DNA of 64,000 bases from Jejuia sp049889775 (lineage in GTDB: Bacteria; Bacteroidota; Bacteroidia; Flavobacteriales; Flavobacteriaceae). The notes below the pieces were generated by a model. That model saw nothing but the letters and a program-made list of their open reading frames with translations. It did no database searches and was not told the origin of the DNA. Shown piece after piece: positions 51,230-59,806 of the stretch (positions are counted from its first letter, which is position 1; every line of letters begins with the position of its first letter). Both the position numbers and the translations under genes were made by a program. Where the stretch lies: contig JBMHCT010000010.1 of NCBI GenBank assembly GCA_049889775.1, forward strand, positions 1 through 64,000, read 5' to 3'.

Positions 51230-51339
51230 TTTCTGGTTATTTATCAAATTTTTCTGGTTTTTTAACGATTAATTCTTACATTTGGTCGATATTAATTCCA
51301 TTTTCCTTCCTTAGAATTGATTTATTTAATTGACCCCAA

Positions 51340-53301
51340 ATGAAAAAAAACGTATTTAATACGATCATTTTTTATATCGCTATTTTTGTTGCAGTAACTA
51401 GCTTATCGGTTATGCTAGGGTGGTTTTTAGGTTTAAGACCAGTTCTAGAGATTATTCCCAGTAGTGCTACGATGAAGTTTAATTCGGCTCTATTATTTTT
51501 TCTCTCTGCTATATCTTTATACTGCATCAATAAACAAAACGACCTTCTATTTGTTTTACATATAGTGGTCAATGGTCTTTTGCTATTCATTACCATATAT
51601 ACTCTTGTATCTTACGTAACTGAACTACGGTTCGATCTTGATACCTTTTTTATTTCCGACTCGTACGCTATTACGTTTCCAGGTAGAATGGGTTTAGGGA
51701 CATGTATTTCCTTTTTATTACTTGGTTTGTCAACGTTTGGTTTCCAAACCAATAGAATGGGAATTATAAGTGTTAGTCAAATCCTTTTGTGTGTGGTGTT
51801 GTTGTTGTCTACAGTATCAATTATTTCATATGTATTGAATTTAAATGCTGCCGATAAGATTACGTTTTTTGAATCTATGGCAATACATACTTCACTTTTG
51901 TTTTTTCTATTAACCATTGGTATTTTACTAAAACAACCAGATATTGGTTATGTAAAATACTTTACAAGTAATTACGCAGGGAACAAATTGCTTTTAATTA
52001 GTTTGCCAGTAGTTGTGTTGCTACCTATTATTTTGGGTTTCATAATATTATATCTCATTAATAAAGATATCATCAAGGTAAGTTTTGGAGTAGTACTTTA
52101 CTGCGTATCCTTTATTATTTTTAGTTTATTATACTTTACACCTATTTCAGTTAGAATAAATAGGTCTGATAAGAGCAGAAGAATTCTTGAGGATAAACTG
52201 CAAGCCAATAACAAGGAGCTGAAACAATTTAAGGCAGCCCTAGATGAAATAGCCATTATTTCAACAACAGACGAAAAGGGTACCATCAAATCTGTTAATA
52301 AAGAGTTTTGTAAGGTTACCGGATACAAGAAAAAAGAATTAATAGGACGGAAAATAGGCGTTTTGAATTCTGGTCATCACAAAAAAGTATTTTTTGAGGA
52401 TATGTGGAAGACCATAAATGAAGGTAAAATATGGGTTAAGGATATAAAAAATAAAAAGAAGAATGGAGAAACATTCTGGGTGAATACTGCGATTATTCCT
52501 TTTATGCTAAAGTCTGGAAAACCCTATGAATTTTTAAGTATAAAAATTGATATTTCAGAACAAAAAAAAGAACAAAATATATTACAAGCAGAGTACATAA
52601 AACAGCTGGAGAAAAACAACCACGAGTTAGAACAATTTGCCTATGTGGCGTCTCATGATCTACAGGAGCCATTACGAACCATCATGAGTTTTTCAGACTT
52701 GCTCTACCAAGAATATTTTGATAAGTTGGATACTACCGGTCAAGATAGTTTACATTTTATCAAAGATTCTACAAATCGCATGCATGTTTTGATTAAGGAT
52801 CTTTTGGATTACTCCAGGTTAGGTAAAGATTATGAATTAGAACAGGTAAATCTAAAAGAAGTTGTTGCCGATTGTATGTTAGATTTAAAGAATAAAATTG
52901 ATAACTCAGGTGCCATCATAACCACAGGAAACCTTCCGACTATAAATGGCTATGGTTTGCCCTTAAAATTACTTTTTCAAAACCTATTATCAAACGGGAT
53001 GAAGTTCGTAGCACCAGATATTACGCCTAAAATTTATATTGAAACTAAAGAGACTGATGCTTTTTGGGAAATAACCGTTGCCGATAATGGTATTGGCATT
53101 CCTAAAGAACATCAAAAGCGCATTTTTGATATTTTTCAAAGACTCCATAATAAATCAGAATTTGAAGGTACAGGGATTGGGTTAGCGCACTGTTTGCGAG
53201 TCGCTCAACTTCATAAAGGAGACATTTCCATAAGCACCAATTTTAATGGTGGAAGTACGTTTAAAACAACCGTAAAAAAACAACTTAGTCATGACAACTA
53301 A
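51340..53301 (+). CDS. Multi-membrane-span PAS histidine kinase
   Basis: 653-residue sensor kinase. Residues 1 to ~265 carry eight or so hydrophobic segments, forming a membrane sensor of no known family. A PAS domain follows at ~300-405 (ISTTDEKGTIKSVNKEFCKVTGYKKKELIGR). The HisKA dimerisation domain has His439 in YVASHDLQEPLRTIMSF, and the HATPase domain (~530-650) has the N box NLLSNGMKF, G1 DNGIGIP and G2 GTGIGLA. It overlaps the response regulator gene by 11 bases, so the two are a cognate pair. The SHDLQEPLR type is close to bacteriophytochrome/Rcp1 partners. Confidence 0.93.
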   Translation: MKKNVFNTIIFYIAIFVAVTSLSVMLGWFLGLRPVLEIIPSSATMKFNSALLFFLSAISLYCINKQNDLLFVLHIVVNGLLLFITIYTLVSYVTELRFDLDTFFISDSYAITFPGRMGLGTCISFLLLGLSTFGFQTNRMGIISVSQILLCVVLLLSTVSIISYVLNLNAADKITFFESMAIHTSLLFFLLTIGILLKQPDIGYVKYFTSNYAGNKLLLISLPVVVLLPIILGFIILYLINKDIIKVSFGVVLYCVSFIIFSLLYFTPISVRINRSDKSRRILEDKLQANNKELKQFKAALDEIAIISTTDEKGTIKSVNKEFCKVTGYKKKELIGRKIGVLNSGHHKKVFFEDMWKTINEGKIWVKDIKNKKKNGETFWVNTAIIPFMLKSGKPYEFLSIKIDISEQKKEQNILQAEYIKQLEKNNHELEQFAYVASHDLQEPLRTIMSFSDLLYQEYFDKLDTTGQDSLHFIKDSTNRMHVLIKDLLDYSRLGKDYELEQVNLKEVVADCMLDLKNKIDNSGAIITTGNLPTINGYGLPLKLLFQNLLSNGMKFVAPDITPKIYIETKETDAFWEITVADNGIGIPKEHQKRIFDIFQRLHNKSEFEGTGIGLAHCLRVAQLHKGDISISTNFNGGSTFKTTVKKQLSHDN

Positions 53302-53707
53302 ATTAGATTTAATTATTTTCATTGATGATGATCTTGCTACCAATTATTTGCATGAAAGAAATGCTAAACTTGCCAATTGTGCAAAGCACATAAAAGTTTT
53401 TTCGTCAGCTTTGGATGCCTTAGCGTATTTAAAAGATACTGAAAATGAAGAATATATTAAACCCAATATTATTTTCTTGGATATTAACATGCCAGTAATG
53501 AATGGTTGGGAGTTTTTAGAGGAATACGAAAAACTTGACATTAGCGTACAAAGCGATCTTTTATTGGTAATGCTTACTACGTCGCTTAATCCTAAAGATA
53601 GAGAAAAAGCTAATGAGTTAAATTTGGTGGGAAATTTTAGAAACAAACCACTTTTAAGTGAACAGTTACTTGAAATTGTTGCCGAAAATTTCAACCTTCA
53701 AGTCTAA
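53291..53707 (+). CDS. Single-domain response regulator (Rcp1-like)
   Basis: 138-residue CheY-like receiver without output domain, resembling the Rcp1-type regulators paired with phytochrome-like kinases. Acidic pocket Asp12-Asp13 (FIDDD), phosphorylatable Asp64 (IFLDINMPVMNGWEF), Thr in MLTTSLNP and the conserved Lys in RNKPL are all present. It overlaps the kinase gene by 11 bases. As it lacks a DNA-binding domain it must act by protein-protein contact or as a phosphorelay step. Confidence 0.94.
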   Translation: MTTKLDLIIFIDDDLATNYLHERNAKLANCAKHIKVFSSALDALAYLKDTENEEYIKPNIIFLDINMPVMNGWEFLEEYEKLDISVQSDLLLVMLTTSLNPKDREKANELNLVGNFRNKPLLSEQLLEIVAENFNLQV

Positions 53708-53852
53708 AAATGATTTGATATAAAGTATAAAACGAACACTGTCTCTTTTGTTAAATTTTAGTGTCCATTAAATCAAAATATGTTTGCTTACTAAATATTG
53801 ATTTCACGTCTTTTTTTATTCGATGAGGTGCGGTAAAAAACAGATTCTTCTG

Positions 53853-53883
53853 TTTGGTAATCAAATATATAATCGTACATTTG
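53853..53883 (+). promoter_or_regulatory. Promoter of the rplM-rpsI operon
   Basis: TTTG (53853-53856), 19 bases, TACATTTG (53876-53883): an exact match to the Bacteroidetes -33/-7 consensus with ideal spacing. The rplM start is 49 bases downstream. Confidence 0.85.
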
Positions 53884-53931
53884 CAAACTCTTTTTCGGAA
53901 GAGGATTGTTTAATTATATAAATAGATAAGT

Positions 53932-54387
53932 GTGGACACATTAAGCTACAAAACGATTTCTGCCAACAAGGCTACTGTAGATAAGCAGTGGGTAGTTGTT
54001 GATGCTGATAATCAAACGCTTGGTCGTTTAGCTTCTAAAGTTGCAAAACTTTTAAGAGGTAAGCACAAGCCAAACTTCACGCCACACGTTGATTGCGGTG
54101 ATAACGTAATTGTTATCAATGCTGAAAAAATCAACTTATCTGGAAACAAGTGGAACGATAAGACATACATTCGTCACACAGGTTACCCAGGAGGTCAAAG
54201 AAGTTTGTCTGCTAACGAGCTGTATGGAAAAAATCCAGCACGCTTAGTGGAAAAATCAGTAAAAGGAATGCTGCCTAAAAACAAATTAGGTTCAGCTTTA
54301 TTCCGTAACCTAACGGTTGTAGTTGGTACTGAGCACAAACACGAAGCTCAAAAACCAAAAGCAATCAATTTAAATGAATTCAAATAA
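53932..54387 (+). CDS. rplM: 50S ribosomal protein L13
   Basis: 151-residue large-subunit ribosomal protein that binds 23S rRNA early in assembly. It starts with GTG at 53932 (MDTLSYKTISANKATVDKQW); this adds the N-terminus expected for Bacteroidetes L13. Signatures are WVVVDADNQTLGRLASKVAKLL, the long central YIRHTGYPGGQRS and VEKSVKGMLPKNKLG. It is co-transcribed with rpsI, whose ATG follows the stop codon with no gap. Confidence 0.98.
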   Translation: MDTLSYKTISANKATVDKQWVVVDADNQTLGRLASKVAKLLRGKHKPNFTPHVDCGDNVIVINAEKINLSGNKWNDKTYIRHTGYPGGQRSLSANELYGKNPARLVEKSVKGMLPKNKLGSALFRNLTVVVGTEHKHEAQKPKAINLNEFK

Positions 54388-54774
54388 ATGGATGTAATTC
54401 ACAAAATCGGCCGTAGAAAGACGGCTGTTGCACGTGTGTATGTAGCCCAAGGAAAAGGGAACATCACGGTAAACAAAAAAGACTTAGCGAGTTACTTTAC
54501 TACTGCTACTTTACAGTACAAGGTAAAGCAACCTTTGGCTTTGACTAACAATGATGGCAACTTTGATATTACAGTAAATGTATGTGGCGGTGGTATCACT
54601 GGTCAAGCAGAAGCTGTACGTTTAGCCATATCTCGTGCTATGTGCGAGGTTGATGCTGAAAACAGAGGTATCCTAAAGCCAGAAGGTTTATTAACAAGAG
54701 ATCCAAGAATGGTAGAGCGTAAGAAATTCGGTCAGAAGAAAGCGCGTAAGAAATTCCAGTTCTCTAAACGTTAA
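54388..54774 (+). CDS. rpsI: 30S ribosomal protein S9
   Basis: 128-residue small-subunit ribosomal protein whose basic C-terminal tail (RKKFGQKKARKKFQFSKR) reaches the P-site tRNA. The opening IGRRKTAVARVYVAQGKGNI and GGGITGQAEAVRLAISRAM match the family. Start is the ATG immediately after the rplM stop. A terminator follows at 54792-54830. Confidence 0.98.
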   Translation: MDVIHKIGRRKTAVARVYVAQGKGNITVNKKDLASYFTTATLQYKVKQPLALTNNDGNFDITVNVCGGGITGQAEAVRLAISRAMCEVDAENRGILKPEGLLTRDPRMVERKKFGQKKARKKFQFSKR

Positions 54775-54791
54775 TATTCCAAAACTTTTAA

Positions 54792-54830
54792 TTCAGAATC
54801 TGCTTTGGTGGATTCTGGATTATTTTATTT
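54792..54830 (+). terminator. Intrinsic terminator after rpsI
   Basis: Stem TTCAGAATC (54792-54800) and GATTCTGGA (54811-54819, one wobble pair), 10-base loop, then TTATTTTATTTTATT. Confidence 0.75.
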
Positions 54831-54988
54831 TATTGAAATTGCTGAAAAGTTCGGCAAAATTGAAAACCAGTTATTGTTGTCTATTTCGTGAAAGCGGAAA
54901 GATTTAGTTTAGCATCTAAATGGTTAAGGCGATTTAAAAATGACCACTTAATCATTGCTAATTCAACAGAACGTAAACTATTACAAAA

Positions 54989-55762
54989 ATGGCAGTAGAA
55001 GTAAAAGAACTACTAGAAGCAGGTGTACACTTCGGACACCTTACACGTAAGTGGGATCCAAACATGGCGCCTTACGTATACATGGAGCGAAATGGCATCC
55101 ATATTATTAACCTTTACAAAACAGCAGCTAAAATTGATGAAGCTGGAGCAGCATTAGCAAAAATTGCCGCCTCTGGTCGTAAAATTTTATTCGTTGCAAC
55201 TAAAAAGCAAGCTAAGGATATTGTTGCTGAAAAAGCTGGCGGTATTAACATGCCTTACATCACTGAAAGATGGCCAGGTGGTATGTTAACTAACTTTGTT
55301 ACTATCAGAAAAGCGGTTAAAAAAATGGCTGCTATTGATAGAATGAAGAAGGATGGTACGTTTAACACGTTATCTAAAAAGGAGCGTTTACAAGTAGACC
55401 GCTTAAGAGCTAAATTAGAGAAGAATTTAGGTTCTATTAGTGACATGACACGTTTACCAGGTGCATTATTTGTAGTTGACATTAAGCGTGAACACATAGC
55501 GATTAAAGAAGCACAAAAATTGAATATTCCAATTTTTGCTATGGTAGATACAAACTCAGATCCACGTCAAGTGGATTATGTAATACCCGCAAACGATGAT
55601 GCTTCTAAATCAATCAACAAAATTTTAACTCACGTTGCAGATGCAATTTCTGGAGGTTTAGCAGAGCGTAAAGCAGAAAAAGAAGCTGCAGCAGCTGAAA
55701 AAGAAGCTCCAAAGGCTGAGGCTAAAAAAGCAGAAGCAGTTGTAGCCGAAGAAGAAGAATAA
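54989..55762 (+). CDS. rpsB: 30S ribosomal protein S2
   Basis: 257-residue small-subunit ribosomal protein, among the last to join the 30S subunit. The opening VKELLEAGVHFGHLTRKWDPNM, the segment GRKILFVATKKQAKDIV and RWPGGMLTNF are family-typical. A C-terminal Ala/Glu/Lys-rich tail (EKEAAAAEKEAPKAEAKKAE) is an addition often seen in Bacteroidetes. About 210 bases separate it from rpsI, with the rpsI terminator at the left and room for its own promoter. tsf follows after 83 bases, with a hairpin between. Confidence 0.98.
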   Translation: MAVEVKELLEAGVHFGHLTRKWDPNMAPYVYMERNGIHIINLYKTAAKIDEAGAALAKIAASGRKILFVATKKQAKDIVAEKAGGINMPYITERWPGGMLTNFVTIRKAVKKMAAIDRMKKDGTFNTLSKKERLQVDRLRAKLEKNLGSISDMTRLPGALFVVDIKREHIAIKEAQKLNIPIFAMVDTNSDPRQVDYVIPANDDASKSINKILTHVADAISGGLAERKAEKEAAAAEKEAPKAEAKKAEAVVAEEEE

Positions 55763-55784
55763 ATAACATTAATACAACATAATT

Positions 55785-55832
55785 AAGTCGTTTAGTTCTT
55801 TTCTTTACTGAAATAAATTGAACGACTTTTTT
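55785..55832 (+). terminator. Terminator-like hairpin between rpsB and tsf
   Basis: Stem AAGTCGTT (55785-55792) and AACGACTT (55821-55828) with a 28-base loop, then TTTTTT. It may be a partial terminator reducing tsf transcription relative to rpsB. Confidence 0.65.
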
Positions 55833-55845
55833 AAATTAATATACT

Positions 55846-56820
55846 ATGAGTACTACAGTAAAAATAACAGCCCAAGAAGTTAACAAACTTAGAAAAGCTA
55901 CTGGTGCAGGTATGATGGACTGCAAAAAAGCTTTGGTTGAGGCTGAAGGAGATTTTGATAAGGCTATCGAAATCCTACGTAAAAAAGGACAAAAAGTTGC
56001 TGCAAAAAGAGCCGACAGAGAATCTACTGAAGGTGCTGCTGTAGCAAAGGTAAATGCAGATAACACTGTTGGTGTGGCAATTGTATTAGGATGTGAAACT
56101 GATTTTGTTGGTAAAAACGAAAACTTTTTAGCATTAGCTAACGAACTAGGTGAAATTGCTTTAGGCACTTCTTCAAAAGAAGAATTTTTAGCTGCAGATT
56201 TTGGTGGGATGACTGTTGCTGACAAATTAGTTGAGCAAACTGGTGTTATCGGAGAGAAATTAGACATTAAAGCTTTTGAAAAAGTAGAAGCTGCCTATGT
56301 TGGTTCTTACGTGCACATTAATAAAATTGCCGCTATCGTTGGTTTTTCTAGCGTTGTAGATAATGTAGAAACGTTAGCTAAGGATGTTGCAATGCAAATT
56401 GCATCAATGGGAGCTACTACATTATCTTATAAAGATTTCGATCCTGCGTATGTAGCGTCTGAAACTGAAGCTAGAATTGCTGTAATAGAAAAAGAAAATA
56501 TTGAATTAAGACGTTTAGGAAAAACACTTAAAAACGTGCCACAATATATTTCTCAAGCACAATTAACTCCTGAGGTTTTAGCTCAAGCTGAAGAAGCTGC
56601 TAAAGCTGAGTTAAAAGCAGAGGGTAAGCCAGAGCATATTTGGGATAGAATTTTACCAGGTAAAATGCAACGTTTCATTTCTGATAACACTACTTTAGAT
56701 CAAGAGCAGTGTTTATTAAATCAGAATTTCATCAAAGACGAAAAGAAAACAGTTGAAGCTTATGTTTCTTCTTACGGCGACGTTGAAATCACAGGATTTA
56801 AGCGTGTAACTCTAGGATAA
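55846..56820 (+). CDS. tsf: Elongation factor Ts
   Basis: 324-residue guanine-nucleotide exchange factor that regenerates EF-Tu-GTP. N-terminal UBA-like part VNKLRKATGAGMMDCKKALVEAEGDFDKA, then the core domain with CETDFVGKNENFLALANELG are textbook. The length is longer than the E. coli protein (283), with extra sequence near the C-terminus (AEEAAKAELKAEGKPEHIWDRI..), as common in Bacteroidetes. A strong terminator follows (56853-56884). It is in the usual rpsB-tsf order. Confidence 0.98.
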   Translation: MSTTVKITAQEVNKLRKATGAGMMDCKKALVEAEGDFDKAIEILRKKGQKVAAKRADRESTEGAAVAKVNADNTVGVAIVLGCETDFVGKNENFLALANELGEIALGTSSKEEFLAADFGGMTVADKLVEQTGVIGEKLDIKAFEKVEAAYVGSYVHINKIAAIVGFSSVVDNVETLAKDVAMQIASMGATTLSYKDFDPAYVASETEARIAVIEKENIELRRLGKTLKNVPQYISQAQLTPEVLAQAEEAAKAELKAEGKPEHIWDRILPGKMQRFISDNTTLDQEQCLLNQNFIKDEKKTVEAYVSSYGDVEITGFKRVTLG

Positions 56821-56852
56821 CATTATGATTGTCTTAAGATGATGATATATTG

Positions 56853-56884
56853 AAAAAGCGGAATCATTTGATTCCGCTTTTTTT
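56853..56884 (+). terminator. Strong intrinsic terminator after tsf
   Basis: 12-bp stem AAAAAGCGGAAT (56853-56864) and ATTCCGCTTTTT (56871-56882) with a 6-base loop and a further T run. The A-rich left arm lets it act also for the opposing protease gene. Confidence 0.9.
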
Positions 56885-56903
56885 ATCACAAATCTTTTAG
56901 AAT

Positions 56904-58313
56904 TTAGTTTTTAAAATACATTTCTACTGTTCCAGAATTTATATATTTATTCTCTTTAGAATATACATAAAACTTGAACTTTCCTTCTTCGTAGAAATCG
57001 TAATAAAAATGTGTGAAATCTGATGTGCTTTTAATATTGTAAGTTACATCTTTAAACTTTTTATACTTTCCTGTAATGCTGGAATATTTATCTATATAAA
57101 CTTTTACCTGCTCAGTATTCATTTTATTAGGATAATTATCTACATAAACCCAAACTTTACCACCCTTACTTTTAGGGTCCATTGAAAAACGATTCCACTG
57201 TTTAGATTTACCCGGTATTTTATTGTCATTTTCCTTCACAGAAACATTAGAAAAATAGATCTTAGATTTGGTATAATTTCCCCTTTTGGAAGAATATCCG
57301 GAATAATAAGTTGATTTCTTTTTAGGCTTTCTCGATTCTATTAATGCGTTTATTTCATTTACAGTTTTTATACGTTGCTTTTCTCCAGTAACAGTATTTA
57401 TAGATGCTAAACGTTCGGGCTTTTCTAACCCGTTATCAATAATATTGTTATGGGCTTTACTGTCAATGGCTGAGATGTAGTACATTCCATTAATTCCGCT
57501 CACTAAACCAATACCTGTTACCTTACCTTTGGCTGTAGCGATTCCTATAACTTCATTTTTTTCGCTAAAAACAGGGCCTCCACTATTTCCAGGATGGATT
57601 TCGGCATCTGTTTTTAAATAACCATAATCAGGATTGAAATTAAAATCGAGTCCACTCATAATTCCAATACTTAAGGTACTCATATCTTTTAAGGTTAAAC
57701 TTGCAGATCCCTTAACCTGTTGCGGGAATCCAAAAACGCATAACTGTTCACCTTGGGCAACTTTATCTGAGTTACCTATGGGAATTGTGGTGAATTTATT
57801 TTTGACAGGTTTGCCATCAAAATCACTCACAATTTTTAGTAGGGCACCATCGTAATTACCAGAACCAATTGCTACAACCTCTGCTTTATAAAGCTCATAG
57901 TCATCTTCATTGTGGCTGTTAAATACCTGAATGACAGGAGTTGGATGTCCAACATTATATACTTTATAGAGACTTTTATCATTAACAATATCCTCAGAAT
58001 ATACAGAAATAGACGATTTAAGTTTTTTGCTCTTATCGTAATAGTTATAGTCTATATAGCCATTAACACAATACTCAACTACATGTTTATTGGTAAATAA
58101 GTAACCATCTTCTGTGACAAAAAAACCAGAGCCTCTACTTAAATAACCAGAACCAGATTTTTTCTTATCTAATTCGGCATCAAAAACTAGAACTTTAACA
58201 ACACCTTTATAATATTTATCAGCTATTAATTTAGTATCTAATTTATCTTCTGCACAAGATGCCGATAGGAGGGTAATCGTAAAAAGTAACAAAAATCGAC
58301 TTAAATATTTCAT
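56904..58313 (-). CDS. Trypsin-like serine protease lipoprotein
   Basis: 469-residue predicted lipoprotein with a trypsin-2/HtrA-type protease domain. A signal peptide ends at lipobox Cys20 (LSASCAED). The catalytic triad reads His77 (LFTNKHVVE), Asp155 (GNYDGALLK) and Ser244 (IHPGNSGGPVF). The region after about residue 300 has no PDZ domain, unlike DegP; it is a beta-rich domain of unknown type (residues ~340-469). It lies in reverse orientation between tsf and pyrH, an interruption of the rpsB-tsf-pyrH-frr order. It probably acts in the periplasm on an unknown substrate. Confidence 0.85.
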   Translation of the reverse strand: MKYLSRFLLLFTITLLSASCAEDKLDTKLIADKYYKGVVKVLVFDAELDKKKSGSGYLSRGSGFFVTEDGYLFTNKHVVEYCVNGYIDYNYYDKSKKLKSSISVYSEDIVNDKSLYKVYNVGHPTPVIQVFNSHNEDDYELYKAEVVAIGSGNYDGALLKIVSDFDGKPVKNKFTTIPIGNSDKVAQGEQLCVFGFPQQVKGSASLTLKDMSTLSIGIMSGLDFNFNPDYGYLKTDAEIHPGNSGGPVFSEKNEVIGIATAKGKVTGIGLVSGINGMYYISAIDSKAHNNIIDNGLEKPERLASINTVTGEKQRIKTVNEINALIESRKPKKKSTYYSGYSSKRGNYTKSKIYFSNVSVKENDNKIPGKSKQWNRFSMDPKSKGGKVWVYVDNYPNKMNTEQVKVYIDKYSSITGKYKKFKDVTYNIKSTSDFTHFYYDFYEEGKFKFYVYSKENKYINSGTVEMYFKN

Positions 58314-58411
58314 GTTGAATTATTTACTTATAAAAATAGAAATTATATGCAACGATTAAAATTTAAATGAAGTAAAATTATTTTTAAATAATAAGGGTTG
58401 GAATCAATTTG

Positions 58412-58419
58412 TATATTTG
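58412..58419 (+). promoter_or_regulatory. Putative -7 box of pyrH-frr
   Basis: TATATTTG matches TAnnTTTG, 20 bases before the pyrH ATG at 58439. No convincing -33 element lies at the expected distance. Confidence 0.5.
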
Positions 58420-58438
58420 CTAAACCTCAAAACACAAT

Positions 58439-59146
58439 ATGAAATACAAAAGAATACTCCTCAAATTATCAGGCGAAGCCTTAATGGGAAAACGTCAATA
58501 TGGTATAGACCCAGAACGTCTATCAGAATATGCTCAAGATATTAAAACAATTACCGAAAAAGGCGTAGAAGTTGCAATAGTAATTGGCGGCGGTAACATT
58601 TTTAGAGGTTTAGCGGGTGCGAGTAATGGTATGGATCGCGTACAAGGAGACCATATGGGCATGTTAGCCACAGTTATTAATGGTTTAGCACTGCAGAGTG
58701 CTTTAGAAGATGCCGATATACCAACACGTTTGCAAACGGCTATTAAAATTAATGAAGTTGCTGAACCTTTTATCAGAAGAAAAGCGATGCGACATCTAGA
58801 AAAAGGACGTGTGGTTATTTTTGGAGGTGGTACAGGAAATCCTTATTTTACAACAGATTCGGCTGCTGTTTTACGCGCTATTGAGATTGAAGCAGATGTT
58901 ATATTAAAAGGAACTCGTGTTGATGGAATTTATAATGCTGATCCTGAAAAGGATAGTAGTGCAGTTAAATTCAATTCAATTTCTTTTGATGAAGTATTGA
59001 AAAAAGGATTAAAAGTAATGGATACCACAGCATTTACGTTGAGCCAAGAAAATGAGTTACCAATTATTGTTTTTGATATGAATACTCCAGGAAATTTATT
59101 AAAAGTAGTTTCTGGAGAGTCGATAGGAACAGAGGTTAATATTTAA
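58439..59146 (+). CDS. pyrH: Uridylate kinase (UMP kinase)
   Basis: 235-residue hexameric kinase that phosphorylates UMP to UDP, using the amino-acid kinase fold, not the NMP-kinase fold. MKYKRILLKLSGEALMG at the start, VIGGGNIFRG, GRVVIFGGGTGNPYFTTDSA and LKGTRVDGIYNADPEKD are all family marks. It is followed after 47 bases by frr, the usual order in many bacteria; the start is the ATG at 58439, right after the promoter -7 box. Confidence 0.98.
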   Translation: MKYKRILLKLSGEALMGKRQYGIDPERLSEYAQDIKTITEKGVEVAIVIGGGNIFRGLAGASNGMDRVQGDHMGMLATVINGLALQSALEDADIPTRLQTAIKINEVAEPFIRRKAMRHLEKGRVVIFGGGTGNPYFTTDSAAVLRAIEIEADVILKGTRVDGIYNADPEKDSSAVKFNSISFDEVLKKGLKVMDTTAFTLSQENELPIIVFDMNTPGNLLKVVSGESIGTEVNI

Positions 59147-59193
59147 TTTTGGCGCAATTTTTGAAACCTAGTTGCGGATTAATTTTTTGAATA

Positions 59194-59748
59194 ATGGAAG
59201 AGTTAGAATTTATATTAGACACGACCAAAGAAGCTATGGATGCTGCTTTAAAACATTTGGAAAAGCAGTTGGTAAATATAAGGGCTGGAAAAGCAAGTCC
59301 TGCGATGTTAGGGAGTGTAATGGTAGATTATTATGGTTCTCAAACACCTTTAAATCAGGTTGCTAATGTGAATACGCCTGATGGAAGAACGATTACTGTG
59401 CAACCATGGGAAAAAAGTATGCTCCAAGAAATAGAACGTGGTATAATGATAGCCAACTTAGGTTTTAACCCTATGAATAATGGCGAAAGTATTATAATTA
59501 ACGTTCCTCCTTTAACTGAGGAACGCAGAAAAACTTTGGCTAAACAAGCTAAATCTGAAGCTGAGGATGCAAAAGTTGGCGTTAGAAATGCACGTAAAGA
59601 GGCGAATAACGATATTAAGAAGCTGGATGACGTTTCTGAAGATGCTCAAAAGAATGCAGAGATTGATGTACAAGAAATGACAGATTCTTACGTTAAGAAA
59701 ATAGACGATATCTTTGATAATAAAGAAAAAGAAATCATGACAGTTTAA
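59194..59748 (+). CDS. frr: Ribosome recycling factor
   Basis: 184-residue factor that splits post-termination ribosomes together with EF-G. The three-helix bundle motifs MDAALKHLEKQLVNIRAGKASP, the LNQVANVNTPDGRTITVQPW loop and the C-terminal helix are typical. It is co-transcribed with pyrH. A perfect hairpin terminator starts three bases past the stop. Confidence 0.98.
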   Translation: MEELEFILDTTKEAMDAALKHLEKQLVNIRAGKASPAMLGSVMVDYYGSQTPLNQVANVNTPDGRTITVQPWEKSMLQEIERGIMIANLGFNPMNNGESIIINVPPLTEERRKTLAKQAKSEAEDAKVGVRNARKEANNDIKKLDDVSEDAQKNAEIDVQEMTDSYVKKIDDIFDNKEKEIMTV

Positions 59749-59750
59749 GG

Positions 59751-59777
59751 AAAGCGACAACAACGTCGCTTTTTTTC
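59751..59777 (+). terminator. Intrinsic terminator after frr
   Basis: 8-bp stem AAAGCGAC (59751-59758) and GTCGCTTT (59765-59772), 6-base loop, T run continuing to 59776. Confidence 0.88.
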
Positions 59778-59806
59778 TTTAATTAATAGCTCTTTCATTA
59801 TCCCTA

